From Rhineura floridana (Eukaryota; Chordata; Lepidosauria; Squamata; Rhineuridae): DNA of 64,000 nt. Both the position numbers and the translations under genes were made by a program. Position 1 is the first letter of the stretch. Every line of letters starts with the position of its first letter. The notes below the pieces were generated by a model. It was given only the letters and a program-made list of their open reading frames with translations, was not told the DNA's origin and did not search any database. Below are positions 20,350-31,870 of the stretch, piece after piece. Location of the stretch: NCBI RefSeq assembly GCF_030035675.1, contig NC_084481.1, positions 227,942,927 through 228,006,926 on the forward strand. The letters are read 5' to 3'.

Positions 20350-21300
20350 GCAATAGGGAGATGATAATACTGACAAGCTTTACAGGGTTATTCTAAAGAT
20401 TATTGAAATACATATATGAATACTTGTTGATGTTACTAGCGACAGGCTTGTCCAGTTTGATCAACAGAGAAGGGATGGAGATTTCATCCCCCTTCTTCAG
20501 TCCCACATGCCCACTCTCCATATCTGCCCCAAATCTAGAATGACAGAAAGCTCTTCACTTATGTGGGAGATAACAAAGGAGTACTCTGGGGGATGCTGAA
20601 AGTGTAGTTGCCCAGTAGCCCCAGCCTTTGGGATGAAAGCTTGGGTATATCTGTATAACCTCACAAATTTATCTAGCTAGCTTTGCACCTTCTTGCCCAA
20701 ATATTCCAGTATGTGTGAAGCACATACATGATACAGAATTATCTTGAACTCAGAAAAAAATAATACTTGCCTCAAAAACTTCCTTGTGGACTCAGGTAGG
20801 GCATTGTCATGGTTCAGTGGCTTGGATCCACAGCACTTTTTTGTCTTGGATCCCAGGCAAAGGGTCACCTTGTTTTCCGAAGCCTCTGATGTTTTTTCCA
20901 ATTACTACAAGGGGAAAATCAACACATGCCTGAGCTTTATTCATTTTTTGATAGAATTGGGTGACATTCACAAGCGTAGCAGCTCATTCTGAGTGGATAT
21001 ATAGTCTGCCAAATTTCAGACAAATTGGTGCTTTTTGTGCTAGACACTTTTAAATTTTAAATTTATGCTCTTCCCAGTGGTGATGTGGGGAGCTTTCATG
21101 AACATGGCAGACAGTGTGGAGATCCCTCTAGATAAGTTCCTTGCAAAATTTCAGAAGGTTAGGGAGAGGGATTAGGGAGTTACAATTTTAAAAAAAGTAT
21201 TTGAGGCTATATATGATTATGATGATGTGCTCAATTTGCACCAAAGTCACAAAGTGACATTTTGAAGTTTTCACAGGATGGACTTGCTCAGGGCCTTAGA
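20350..21300. other. Intergenic, nothing recognised
   Basis: About 950 bases between a Sauria SINE and an L2 remnant. No gene or repeat family recognised. Confidence 0.4.
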
Positions 21301-21399
21301 CCCAACACTATGATAAGGCAAGTGCTGACCCTTGTGTCTCCTGATGGTGTTGGGCTGCCCTACCCGGGGGTCTCGTCTTCATGTCCATCACTTTGTGAG

Positions 21400-21655
21400 A
21401 GGGGCCGACCTAACCTCTTTACCCTGGCCTGGATCAGGGGCTGACCTGCTAACCTCTTTACCCTGGTCCTGGCGCATCTCTTTACCCTGGCCTTTTGACA
21501 CCTGAGGTGTATATTTTTAGGGTCCACCCTATTTTGTAATGTTAGGTTTTTAATTGTTTTTAATGGTGTATTTTAAAATAGTTGTAACCTGCCCTGGGAC
21601 CTTGAGTGAAGGGTGGGTAATAAATGGTGATGATGATGAAAATAATAGGCAGTCA
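21400..21655 (+). repeat. L2-type LINE 3' end remnant
   Basis: A 3' UTR with taattgtttttaatggtgta, then tgccctgggaccttgag, then gggtaataaatggtgatgat. It is the L2 tail pattern with a worn microsatellite end. Confidence 0.55.
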
Positions 21656-22149
21656 TTTCTACTCATAAGGTTTCAGAGCAGACAGGCAGCCTTCTCAGTG
21701 AAGGGTCATCTCTTTGTATCCCTCTTCTCTGCTTGGCATTTTCAGTTTATAGAGAACTTGGGTGAGTTTAAAAAAATGTTTCTAACTACTAAAACAAAAA
21801 ATCTTAGAAGTCCTCCAAAGCTGTTCTGAAGTTAGCCCGTTTTGCCTTGGATCCAAGCTGCCTCAGATTCCAGGTGGTTTGAATTCCTCTGAGGAGGGAA
21901 TTCTCAAATCTGGCTCATGCCTGGCCTGAGGGGAATGCACAGCCCTACTGAACAAGACTGTGAAATAGCCTACAGGGGGCCACTTGCATGTTTACCGTGC
22001 TGCAGAATTTGTATATGACACTTGTTAAGCATTCTTCTTGGAAATTAATGTGTTTATACTATATTCACTACATCCGCTTTTTGTTTATTCTTTAGTGAAA
22101 AATTATAGTGCAGATACAAACATGTAAAGTCAGCTGTAACTTTTCCCTC

Positions 22150-22410
22150 TTTTGTGTGAAGGTCCTGGGATGTCCTCTCCCTGGGAGGCACGCCTGGCAT
22201 CATCAAGATCTGTTTTTAGGTGCCATCCCAGGATTTGGGACCTTAATTTTGTGCCTATCTTTTAGTGGGGTAGGGTTAAGTTGGATCTACTCTTTTATAT
22301 ATATTATTGGTGCATTTTAGGTTGATTTATTTTTGTTTTTAATGTTTGTCGCTGTGAGTTCACCTTTCTGGGAAAAGGCGACTAATAAAAATAATAATAA
22401 TAGGAACATG
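22150..22410 (+). repeat. L2-type LINE 3' end remnant
   Basis: Starts with ccctgggaggcacgcctggc and ends with aaaaggcgactaataaaaat followed by an ataata tail. It is a second worn L2-like 3' end. Confidence 0.55.
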
Positions 22411-23872
22411 ATTAAAGAATATCCTAAAAGTAATGTCTTGTAATAAACCCTGCCAGTACATAAATCTCTAGAATCATGATTCTCAAAAGAGGGACAAAAT
22501 ATGACTTTAGCACAAGCTTTGTTAAAAGTCTTTAACCTGGTGCTTCTAAAACATTATGTTATCATCAACCTATGATACTTTCCTTATTATTATTTTAACA
22601 TTTGATTTTATGGGTATTTTTAACTAATATTTTACATTATGTATACTACTTAAAGCTTTTTACTGACCAAGCGGTATATAGATCTTGTCAAGTAAAATTT
22701 AAAAATTAGTATGTCACGATAGTATGCTTTTTATCTGTTGCAAACTAGAGTTGTCGTGAGGAAGTGATTTAGGTTGTGCCCATGGCTGGAGACAGATAAT
22801 AGTTTGTTTTGGAAATGGTATGATGCAGCCATTCTTACTCAGTGTGAGGACATTTTCACTTTTTGTCCTGCTTTGTTTGGTTAAAAACATTTTTCCAGGT
22901 GACGGCAAATTTTGTATTTCGTTGGACTGGGGGGTCCTTGAGTAAAATCAAAGAACAGAGGTTTGCAGCAAAAAGGTAGGCCTTTATTGGATGACAGGCA
23001 TATGCTTGGTCAGTTTCCCTCCTAGTGAGTAGAGAACTGCCATTTGGCACTGGTTGCCTGGGGTTTTTATACATTTCAGGACAAAGACTTTAGCATCTAC
23101 CAGTCAGGAGTTAATACATCAGAATGACATAGGCATGACAGTATTACACAGGCATTTGCACAGGTATTACATAGACACTGTACTTTCTGCATATGTTATG
23201 GTGAATTTGGCAGTGTTCAGTGCTTCACATAAAAGTACATTTTCACCATGAGCTGAGTACTCCAGCTAATGAGCTAAGCATTTTAGCTATTCTGCAATTC
23301 TTTCTACGTCTTAGAGATACTGAGATGTTCAGCACAGTGTTCTGTGTTATCTATTAGAGTTGAAGCTGTGCCAAACAAACAGCACAGGGGGGAAAAGACA
23401 GCTCTAAAGAGAAAAGGATTCTGGCTGGATACTAAACTTTAAAATATTATAAACCTTTATAGCTTTATAAAATAATGTTTTTGCTTATTGTTTGTGTATA
23501 ATAATTTCCCCATCACAGGTTTCTCTGAATACCCCAGAAACCTGTTGAAGAAGGAACAGCTGCAATGTGTCTCTCTATCACTGCACTGTGACATACCTCA
23601 TATAAAGGTTACATCTTCCCAAGAGTGGGCTGAGGCATCTCACAATCACCTGGCAATCAGTGAGCTGTTTGCTTGAATTATTCAGAACATTTTTTGGGAC
23701 TTTAGGCTTGAAAAAAATTCTTCGTACAAAAGTACAGGAACATTTATATTGATCTCAGAGCCCTGTTTCCATTAATGCCAAACATGCTTCAGCTTCACAT
23801 CCCTCATAATGTCTGTCATCTGTGTTTCTGAGATGTGCCATTGTAAGTAAAAGGGGGGAGGGTTGCTATTTG
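22411..23872. other. Intergenic, AT-rich, nothing recognised
   Basis: About 1.4 kb of AT-rich sequence. Short open frames match nothing I recognise. Confidence 0.4.
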
Positions 23873-23880
23873 GGCTAGAG

Positions 23881-24014
23881 CAGGAGTGGGAAGCTGTGGC
23901 CTTCCAGGTGTTGCTGAACTACAACTCTCATCTTCCCTGATCATTGGCCACACTGGCTAGGACTGATGGGAATTGGAATCCAACATCTGGAGGGCCACAG
24001 GTTCCCCAGCTTTG
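23881..24014. mobile_element. hAT-type MITE no. 1 of a tandem pair
   Basis: 134 bases with imperfect terminal inverted repeats (caggagtgggaagctgtgg left; ggccacaggttccccagc right). It is flanked by the octamer ggctagag at 23873-23880 and 24015-24022. Eight-base target duplications with a CTAG core fit hAT transposition. Confidence 0.8.
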
Positions 24015-24022
24015 GGCTAGAG

Positions 24023-24160
24023 CAGCCTTTCCCAACTAGTGGGCCACCAGATGTTGTTGGACCACAACTCCCATCAGCCTCAGCCAGCATTGCCAATGGT
24101 CAGGAAAGATGGGAATTGTGGTCCAACAGCATCTGGTGGCCCACTAGTTGGGAAAGGCTG
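24023..24160. mobile_element. hAT-type MITE no. 2 of a tandem pair
   Basis: 138 bases, nearly palindromic, with terminal repeats cagcctttcccaac / gttgggaaaggctg that match completely. The octamer ggctagag flanks it at 24015-24022 and 24161-24168. It is a different subfamily from its left neighbour and shares one copy of the octamer with it. Confidence 0.85.
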
Positions 24161-25360
24161 GGCTAGAGGATACAACACTGAACACCTTTGTGCTAAAATG
24201 ATTGGTATACTGCAGTATCTACAGTGGTACAATAAAGTGGAAATTTGTATTACAGCACTTCTCTCATTCTTTTTTGATTTGGATTTTGTTTAGTAATCCT
24301 ATGCCAAAGATTCATAACGGTAAGTGGCGGTAAAACAGCTTTCAGATATTCAGTGAATCTATACATCCCATTGAGTTAGTCTACCACTCAAAGAACATCG
24401 GTAGAGCAGTCCTAAGTATTGGAAGCTGGTGGAATTTATGCCAGCTTAAGTTAAGTCTACATAAGTTACCCCATTCTGTTACAGCAGCAGCCTGAGCCTG
24501 GCAGAGGGAAAACAAGCCTTTAAAATACTGAGTTACCCCATGCTTTTCTCCATGGTCTTCAGTGTCACATGACTGAGCTGAAAGAAATTTGGAATAAGTC
24601 TTGCTCCCAAAATGCCCCTTTTGGGGGACTTACATTGATGTAAATTCCACGGGCTTAAGTTCCACTGACTGAGCCCCAGCTGAACAACATAGCCCCAGTT
24701 CAGCCGCAATGAGGGAGTTACACCAGTGTAGCGCTGGCTCAGCCCAAGATCTGCCTGTTCCATACTCTCTCATCCTAGTGGATCTTGGGTTTGAATTGCA
24801 CTATGTAAAGATTTGTCCAAATGAAGATACTGTACCAGTCTGTATACTAATTTAAAAAACATTTAAAACGGTTGAGGGTATTTTACATGTAAATAAACGT
24901 AGATTTGGGCTGTGAGGGGAACAATTAAACTATAGCGCAGGAGTAGCCAACATGGAATTAAACTCTCATCGGCTCCAGCCAAGCATAGCTAGTGGTCTCT
25001 CTTCCTGGTTCCGTTCCTGCAGTCCTGCCTTGAGAGTGTTGTTGCGTGTGTCGGAGCTCAGATCGCCATTCGCCCCCCTTACTAGATTCAAGCCTCTTTT
25101 TACAAAGACTTTTTCTCTCTCACCCTCCCTGCACAGGAGGAGTCTGGGTATCTGGTGATTTTGTGTGTGTGTGCGCATGCATATTCTTGCTGACCCTGAG
25201 AAAACTCAGGGTACTTTCTAATACTTTTGAACAATAGGATTGTTCTCCTAGACGTGAGGGAAGTCTGCCAGAGAAGAAGATAACATTTATTCAGTAGCTC
25301 TTAGTTAATTTTGTGTCTCAACAGCATGGCCTTGAGCTGTCCCTTTTTCACAGTACCTCA
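24161..25360. other. Intergenic stretch
   Basis: A short degraded palindromic fragment (24937-24995) resembles the cagggg-type MITE. A gt-rich run lies near 25160-25180. No gene recognised. Confidence 0.4.
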
Positions 25361-25362
25361 GG

Positions 25363-25395
<33 letters not shown>

Positions 25396-26095
25396 TATAC
25401 CCTGCCATTTTTCCAAAACCGGAACTCATGGCGGCTTCCAGATAAAAAATATGTATAATTAAAAACATACAAAGTCTACATTAAAATAAGATTAAACTAT
25501 TTCCAATATTAAAACCATACACACATATAGCTAAAAAAGTTCAAACTAGTTTAAAAATGATATAATAGACATTAGCAATGCAGCACCTTTCACGCCCTAT
25601 CCTTAGCCTTCAATTCCAAAGGCTTGTTGGAATAGGAAGGTCTTTGCTTGTCGGCGGAAGGACTGCAAAGAGGGGGTCATTCTTACCTCCCTAGGAAGGG
25701 AATTCCAAAGCCTAGGGCCAGCCACCAAGAAGGCCCTCTCATGCGTCCCCACTAGTCGTACTTGAGAAGATGTGGGTATTGAGAGAAGGGCCTCTCCTGA
25801 GGATCTCAGGGCCCGGGCAGGCTCATACAGGGAGATACGGTCTGATAAATAGCCTGGACCTAAGCCGTATAGGGCTTTATAGGTCAACTCCAGCACTTTG
25901 AATTGTGTCCGGAAACAGAGTGGCAACCAGTGGAGCTTTTTTAACGGGGGTAGTACGGTCCCTGTAACCAGCCCCAGTTAGCATTCTGGCTGCAGCACGT
26001 TGTACCAACTGAAGTTTCCGAATAGTCTTCAGAGGCAGCCCCATATAGAGCGCATTACAGTAATCTAAATGGGATGCAAGACGAGTCACAAAAGG
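25361..26095 (-). mobile_element. L2 LINE 3' end
   Basis: An (ATT)n tail at 25365-25395 precedes, on the plus strand, a reversed L2 3' UTR. The minus frames 25877-26089 and 25603-25926 hold the L2 C-terminus: SHLDYCNALYMGLPLKTI, RTQFKVLELTYKALYGLGPG and RLWNSLPREVR. A frameshift near 25900 divides them. It is 5'-truncated near 26095. A similar 3' UTR occurs at 44088-44330. Confidence 0.85.
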
Positions 26096-26099
26096 GGGT

Positions 26100-27130
26100 G
26101 TGGGATGGGAATTCTAGTTGGCAGGCTTTAGGCCTTGCACCTCGTAGCATTGCCCACCCCTGAACTGGACTGAGATTTGCTACACTGAGAGGAGTTCTGT
26201 ACAGGGGTATTTGGCTGCAGACCCAAGCTTCCCTCTACCCCACTATAACCTGCAATAACCTGTGGGCTACACTGTAGGGCTGTTATAAGCCACCACCATC
26301 AACAGCACCCTCCCTCCTGCAATATGGGGATAATGGACATACTGGCAACAGCAGGACATGATTTTAAATGGTTAAAACTTTTTTAATATATACATGAAAT
26401 TATCCCCAAGTTAGAAAAAGCATGAGCTATGGCAGGGGTCTCAATGGTGGGTGGGCAGGCTATTCAACATGCACAAACTGCCCAGTGATTGTGCCTTGTT
26501 AAGCATGACAGAACACACTTGGGGGGTGGGGGGGAAACTACCACGTCCAGAAGGTGGCAACATTTTCAGCCGGACTTCAAGCCTTATTCATCAGATGACT
26601 CACGCTGGAGAAAAATTGTAGAAGTGTTCTGACTACTTTAAAAAATGCATGGGATTATTAACCACAGTGAAGCATAAGAAAGAAGCGCACAAGATTTACT
26701 CGAGTAAGGAAGAAGCATCAGGGTGAGCATCTGCCCAGCACATCTATGGTAAAAAACAGCTCTGTCTTCCTGGCAAATTCTGGAGAAAAGTCAGGTGCCA
26801 TCACTTGCTCAATGTTCCTGCAGTCCCAGCAAGTGGCAGTCAACGGAGTGGGGCAAAGGGTGGCCAAATGCTGTGTGTATTATTTTTTTGTGCATGTTAC
26901 CAGGAGGTCTTCAAGCTACTTGCAACAATGTTAAAAACAAAAATAAATCATTATACAAACCAAAATCTTTACAGTGCAATCCAAACCCAAGCATGACATG
27001 AATGCCCCATATCTTCTCATTAAACGTTACTATGAAGCCACAGAGAGGCAGCCTCAAACGCATCCCCCCAGTGATGTCTAATTTAACCTTAAGGGCAAAG
27101 CTGGATGAGACAGGGAGATTCTGTCTTGCC
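26100..27130. other. Intergenic, nothing recognised
   Basis: About 1 kb. Short plus-strand frames near 26746-27001 overlap one another and have no recognised domain. Confidence 0.4.
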
Positions 27131-27340
27131 TCACAGGTATTGTTATTGTTAATGATATTTATTAGTCACCTTTTTTTCAGAATGAAACTCAAAGCGACTT
27201 AGAAAAAAATCTCACATATACAGAATAAAGATCACAGTACAAAAACCAAAAGAGTATACCAAGCAAAACTCAAAAAACAATACAATACAATACGTAAATC
27301 ACAATACAATTCAAATATAGTGCAGCATACAATTAGGAGA
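27131..27340 (-). repeat. LINE 3' UTR remnant (L2-like)
   Basis: The reverse strand reads a 3' UTR ending with gactaataaatatcattaac, with caata-rich upstream sequence. Family tentative. Confidence 0.4.
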
Positions 27341-27764
27341 TCTTACAAGCCTAAATAGATTAAAACAATTGGATAAAGGGACATCCTCATTGATACTCTT
27401 ACAATTGTCATGGTAGAATAATACAAAATAAAAACATAAAAGACAGAATTCTAAAGTAAAAGGGAAAAAAATATTTACAAGCAAGATGTGACATTGTCCT
27501 ATGTATGCCCCCTACCACCATTGGAGGTGGTGAAATGCACAGGATCACATCGAGTGTTGGGTTGTACTCGATGTTACTTAAAAGTGAAATGGCTTTGTCT
27601 TTACAAACGTTAATTCTGCTCCAAGATTGATGATGGTGGGTTTTTTCGTTTCATTCATTCATTCAGGGGTCCATTACAAGCCATTGCCTATTCATAAATT
27701 TTGGATTTACTGAAAAGTTGCATTTGGTCACCCAAACGAGAGTGAAGACTACATTGCAGCAATG

Positions 27765-27900
27765 GGGCACCTCAAGCCTGGGGAACAATGCGGCCCTCCA
27801 GGCCTCTGTATCTGGCCCTGGGGCCTGTCCCCAGGCTACACCTCTCATAGATCCTGCTCTGCACTTTCTTCAAGCGCTTTTGCCTGGCTGTAGAGCCTCC
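27765..27900. repeat. Fragment of the 31339-type hAT element
   Basis: The segment gcggccctccaggcctctgt, then ggctacacctctca and cctgctctgc, parallels the left part of the element at 31339-32033. It is truncated on the right. Confidence 0.45.
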
Positions 27901-28142
27901 TTGAGCTCTGATGATGCCTCTTGCTTTCCTGGTTGGAGAGATCTTGAGTAAAACTTCTGAATTTGTTCAGCCTGCTGAGCAGGAGCCAGATGTAACAAAA
28001 TATTACCCATCACAGCCAGCACTCTGCCTGCTTGCCATCTCTGGCCTGCCCACTACTGTCCTGTGGCTCCTGCAAGGTTGCCCAGGAGGGAATGTGGAAA
28101 GCTTCCCCAATTCTTAGGCCGGTGGGGGGGGGGAGGCTAGGG

Positions 28143-28482
28143 CAGTAGGGTAGTGGCTACTTTAGAAATGCAGGGTCCCTTCATAATAGTCTGCCTTCTT
28201 TTTTTCCTCCCGAGAATGAGATCCTTGTTAATGCAGGCACCCCTAGGAGCCAAAATGCATGAAAGGGAAGAGTGTTAGCCGCTGAGAAGAGTCTTCTCAG
28301 TGGGTGACTCGCCTTTCATGACTGGCTCCAAATCAGCAGGAAACATGTTAGAAGACTCTTTTCAGTGGCTAATCCACTCCTTTCTTGTGATTGGCTCATA
28401 GGATGCTGGAGACATTGGGACCCTGCTCCCAAAAACGTAAGGGGTCTAAGACCCCCTGAGTTCCTAGACGACTACAACACTG
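28143..28482. mobile_element. hAT-type nonautonomous element, 340 bp
   Basis: The left end is cagtagggtagtgg and the right end ctacaacactg. Flanks are ggctaggg (28135-28142) and ggcaaggg (28483-28490), 7 of 8 identical. The internal sequence (gagaatgagatccttgttaa; taagaccccctgag) is shared with the 365-bp copy at 42262-42626. Confidence 0.75.
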
Positions 28483-28699
28483 GGCAAGGGGCCCTACCCC
28501 CCTACAAATTTCCTGCCCCCTGAATTCTTTAACAAAAGCAATTAAATGTATTACAGGAAAAAATGTCCCCTACCCCCCAACGTTTAGAACGCAATAAAAA
28601 AGGAGAAACGTCCTAAAGCCACTTCTCCTCTACGGCCTGAAAACTGCGTGCTTCGCCAACCCGTTACATGCCCCACCCAAAGACTACCCCACAACGAAG

Positions 28700-31200
28700 G
28701 TTGTCCCCCGTAGAGAGCTCGTCTGAGGGGGCGCGCTCCTCTCGTCATGTCAGGCGCTGTCACCGGACGGAAGAACAGGGCCCGCCAACTCCAGGCGGCG
28801 CAGGAGCCCTTTCAAGCCCCGGCCATGCCGCTGCCACCGAGTCAAGCGATGCTCTGCCTACCCGCCCCTTCCCAACGGGTTTGGCCCGGCAACGGCGCCC
28901 GCCCGCGTGGCTTTGACAGGCAGGAGTTCAACAGATAACGGGAATGGCTGGGAAACTGCACTTGTAGTACCCCTGCCTGCTGCGAGGCTATCTGCGGAGG
29001 CCGCCGCCCAGGCAGAAAGGCAAGGGCGCGTCTCAGCGGCAAGGAAGGGGGCGAGGGGGTCGCAGCTGCCTCGTTCTTGGCGCGTCCGGCTCGACGTGGG
29101 TAGCCGGCGGGCAGGAAGGAGGCGGTTTCCCGGGGCAACCGGCGGCAGAGACGTCAGCTGCTGCTCTGAGCCCCCGAAGGTCTCCCCCGCGGCAAAGGGC
29201 GAGACAGGAGCGGGGCGGACCCCGCAAGCCGCGCTGGGTCCAGAGCGGGCGGGAAGGGGAGCCGGCCCCGCTGCGGCAGCAAAGGCTCAAGGGAAGGCTG
29301 CCTGCACCACCCGAGGAGCCGCAGGGCCGCCTCTCTCGCCGCCCGTCCCTCCCGGCTGGAGATGACGGGCAGCGAGCCAAAGCATCCCCGCGCAGCGCCG
29401 AGCGCCTTTCCGTCAGGCTGCTAGGCAGATTCCCAAGCCGGAGCGTCGCGCCCTCTCGTTTGGCCACCCTTCGAGGCGCGGCGGGACTCGGCCATCCCCG
29501 CTGCCTCGGGCCTGCGGGAGGTTGACTCGCCCGCCTCCCAGATGCCGGACGGGCCCCCGCCAGCCGTCGCTCGGAGCCTGCAGGAGCCAGTGATCCCCCT
29601 GCACCACCACCCCGCATTTCAGGAGCGCCCTCTCGGGGCGGGCATGCGCCTTTCCACGGCCCTCGCCGCCGTCCATGGAGGTGGCCGCCCTGGGGATCAA
29701 CGCCTCGGAGGCGGTGGTGGGCAATGAGAGCCACGGAGGCGGCCCGGTGTCGGCGCCAGACCCCCCTGCCGGCGGCGTAGAGGAGGAGGCGCATTGGGAC
29801 TGGTCCGAGGCGGCGCTGGCCTCGCAGGCGCTGCTCTTGCTACTGATCTTCGCCCTCTCGGCCCTGGGCAACGGTGCCGTGGTGGTGGTCATCGCCCGGC
29901 ACCGGCAGCTGCGGACGGTCACCAACGCCTTCGTGCTGTCGCTGTCGCTGTCCGAGCTGCTGGGCGCCGGGCTGTGCCTGCCCTTGGCCTTCTTCAGCCT
30001 GCTGAGCGGCCGCCCCCACGGGGCTTGGCTCTTCGGGCCGCGCCTCTGCCTGGCCAGCGCCGCTCTCCACGCCGGCCTGGGCGTCGCCGCCACCCTCACC
30101 ATGGCGCTGCTCTCCTTCGACCGCTACTGCGCCATCGTCCGCCAGCCGCGCCAGAAAATGGGCCGCCGCAGGGCCGCCCAGCTCCTGGCTGCCGTCTGGC
30201 TGGCCGCCCTGGGCTCCTCGGGGCCTTGGTACCTGCTGGCCCAAGAGGAGGACGAGGAAGAGGAGCAGGCGGCCGGATCCGTGCCGCCTGCCGCCGCCTA
30301 CCACTGCCTGTACGTCCTGCCCTGGGGCTCGTCGCGCCTAGGCCGCCCCTACGGGGCCACCTTGATCGTCCTGTGCTACCTGCTGCCCTTCGCCCTCATG
30401 TGCTTCTGCCACTACCACATCTGCCGGGCGGCGCGGCTCTCGGAAAGCCGGGTGCGCCCGCTCACGACCTGCGGGCCCCTGTTGCGCTTCTACGGCGAGA
30501 TGCGCACCGCCACCACCGTCCTGATCATGATCGTCTCCATCATCTGCTGCTGGGGGCCCTCCTGCGTCCTGGGCCTGGCCGCCGCCACCGGACGCTTCTC
30601 CTTCTCGCCCGCCACGGACGCGGCGGCCAGCTGGCTGGCCTGGGCCAACGGCGCCATCAATCCCCTCATCTACGCCGCCCGCAACCCCAACATCGCTATG
30701 CTGCTGGGGCGCAGCCGGGAAGGCGGCTACCGGACTAGGAACCGCGCGGCTGCCGCGCCGGGGCGCGGCCTAGAGGGCAAGACCCGGGCGGAACGGTATG
30801 CCAGCCACGGGACCGGGGGCACCCTTGGGAGCACCCTGCCCATCTCCAGTCCCGCCAGCGGAGGGGAGGTGGCCATGTGGGCCTGTAAGAACCCGGCCCT
30901 CCTTTTCTGCCGCGAGGGGCGTCCAGACCCCGCGGCGTCCGAAGCCGCCTTGCAGCCACCCAACGCAGCCACTGCCGACACCAGCCTTTGAAACCAGAAG
31001 GGGCCGCAGGGGGTGGACGCAGCCAAGGTCGGTGAAGAGTGCCCGGAAGCCTCCTCCCGTGCGAGATTTACAATCAGAGCCGACTCCGCTAGCAGCTAAG
31101 GAAATCACCCCGGGTCCTGGAAGGAGGGGCGCTGGGCATCGGCGGGGGCGCTGTGAATCCTGTTGGCGTTTGAACCTCCGTATTAGCTAGAAAACAGCTA
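28700..31200. promoter_or_regulatory. CpG-rich island around GPR135
   Basis: The base composition changes sharply to GC- and CpG-rich near 28700 and returns to average near 31200, covering the GPR135 coding exon and about 1 kb upstream. The window has only one other such block, at L3HYPDH exon 1 (about 14000-14670). It likely contains the GPR135 promoter; no TATA box or single start site could be picked. Confidence 0.7.
29675..30991 (+). CDS. GPR135: GPR135, orphan class A G-protein-coupled receptor
   Basis: A 438-residue seven-pass receptor in one exon (human about 494 aa). The extracellular N-terminus has N-glycosylation sequons at N9 and N18. TM1 holds GN (65-66). TM2 follows TVTNAFVLSLSLSELL. 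TM3 ends SFDRYCAIV (D149). The disulphide Cys are C125 and C211. TM6 has CCWGP (301-305). TM7 has NPLIY (339-343), followed by RNPNIAMLLGR. The C-terminus is family-specific: RYASHGTG, MWACKNP, LLFCREG and a terminal ADTSL. Ligand and coupling are unknown; the human receptor belongs to a small orphan group with GPR61 and GPR62. Start: the first ATG of the frame with glycosylation sites just behind it; upstream in-frame starts are not obvious. Odd: Glu at 94, where Asp 2.50 is usual, and a run of acidic residues (191-197) in loop 2. Confidence 0.96.
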   Translation: MEVAALGINASEAVVGNESHGGGPVSAPDPPAGGVEEEAHWDWSEAALASQALLLLLIFALSALGNGAVVVVIARHRQLRTVTNAFVLSLSLSELLGAGLCLPLAFFSLLSGRPHGAWLFGPRLCLASAALHAGLGVAATLTMALLSFDRYCAIVRQPRQKMGRRRAAQLLAAVWLAALGSSGPWYLLAQEEDEEEEQAAGSVPPAAAYHCLYVLPWGSSRLGRPYGATLIVLCYLLPFALMCFCHYHICRAARLSESRVRPLTTCGPLLRFYGEMRTATTVLIMIVSIICCWGPSCVLGLAAATGRFSFSPATDAAASWLAWANGAINPLIYAARNPNIAMLLGRSREGGYRTRNRAAAAPGRGLEGKTRAERYASHGTGGTLGSTLPISSPASGGEVAMWACKNPALLFCREGRPDPAASEAALQPPNAATADTSL

Positions 31201-31511
31201 CTGCAGGAAGAGCAGTTTGGGTTCTGATGCTTTCATAGTTTGGGGACGTATGAGTTAAAAGCCTGTAACAAAGTGGCTGCCTGACAATGAGCCCGCTGCT
31301 GAGCTGAAGGGATTCAGAAGGATTGCGCTAGTCTAGAGCAGAGGTGAGGAATCTCATTGGCCAAATGCAGCCCTCTAGGCCTCTCTGCCCAGCCCCCCTC
31401 CCAGAAGCTCCCAGGCCACACCCCTCACCGGCCTTGCTCCGCCCCCTCCTTGAATCCCTGTCCGAGCGCTGGAACGTGTCCTGGACGTGTGATCATGCTT
31501 GTGCCTGTGAG

Positions 31512-31870
31512 CAGGGGCGTCACTACCGGGGTGCAGAGGGTGCGGCCCGCACCCAGGTGTCACCACGAGAGGGGTGACACCCAGAGCTGCCCCGCGCCAT
31601 TGCCTGGCAAGGCTGCTTCAACTCCTTGGAGGCGGGTGGGCTGGCGAGACCGGGAGCAGCGTCGGCGGGGCGAGGGAGGCGCGCCGGCGTTCCCAGGCCT
31701 TCTCTGGCTGGGTGCTCCTCCGGTGTGCGCCCTCCCAGGGGCATGGACGGGGTGGCTGGCTTCGAGTGTGCGTGTGCGCACACAAGCCCAGCCACCTCGA
31801 CCATGCCCCTGGGAGGGCGCGCACCGGAGGTCCGCACCCCCCCCCCGCACTCCCGCTGGTGACACCGCTG
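31512..31870. mobile_element. hAT-type element (caggggcgtcac type), nested
   Basis: 359 bases with termini caggggcgtcactac and ctggtgacaccgctg, flanked by perfect 8-base duplications cctgtgag (31504-31511 and 31871-31878). It is inserted inside the 31339-32033 element. Its centre holds a hairpin with arms of about 50 bases. A relative with the same ends is at 44907-45190. Confidence 0.85.
31720..31827. repeat. Long hairpin within a nested hAT element
   Basis: Arms of about 50 bases: the left contains ccctcccaggggcatgg and the right contains ccatgcccctgggaggg, with further pairing toward a purine/pyrimidine-alternating centre (tgcgtgtgcgcac). Confidence 0.7.

Noticed and set aside
29794-30738. 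A 314-codon plus frame and long minus frames across GPR135
   Set aside because: They are GC-rich shadows of the receptor frame, made of Pro/Arg/Gly runs, without recognisable domains.
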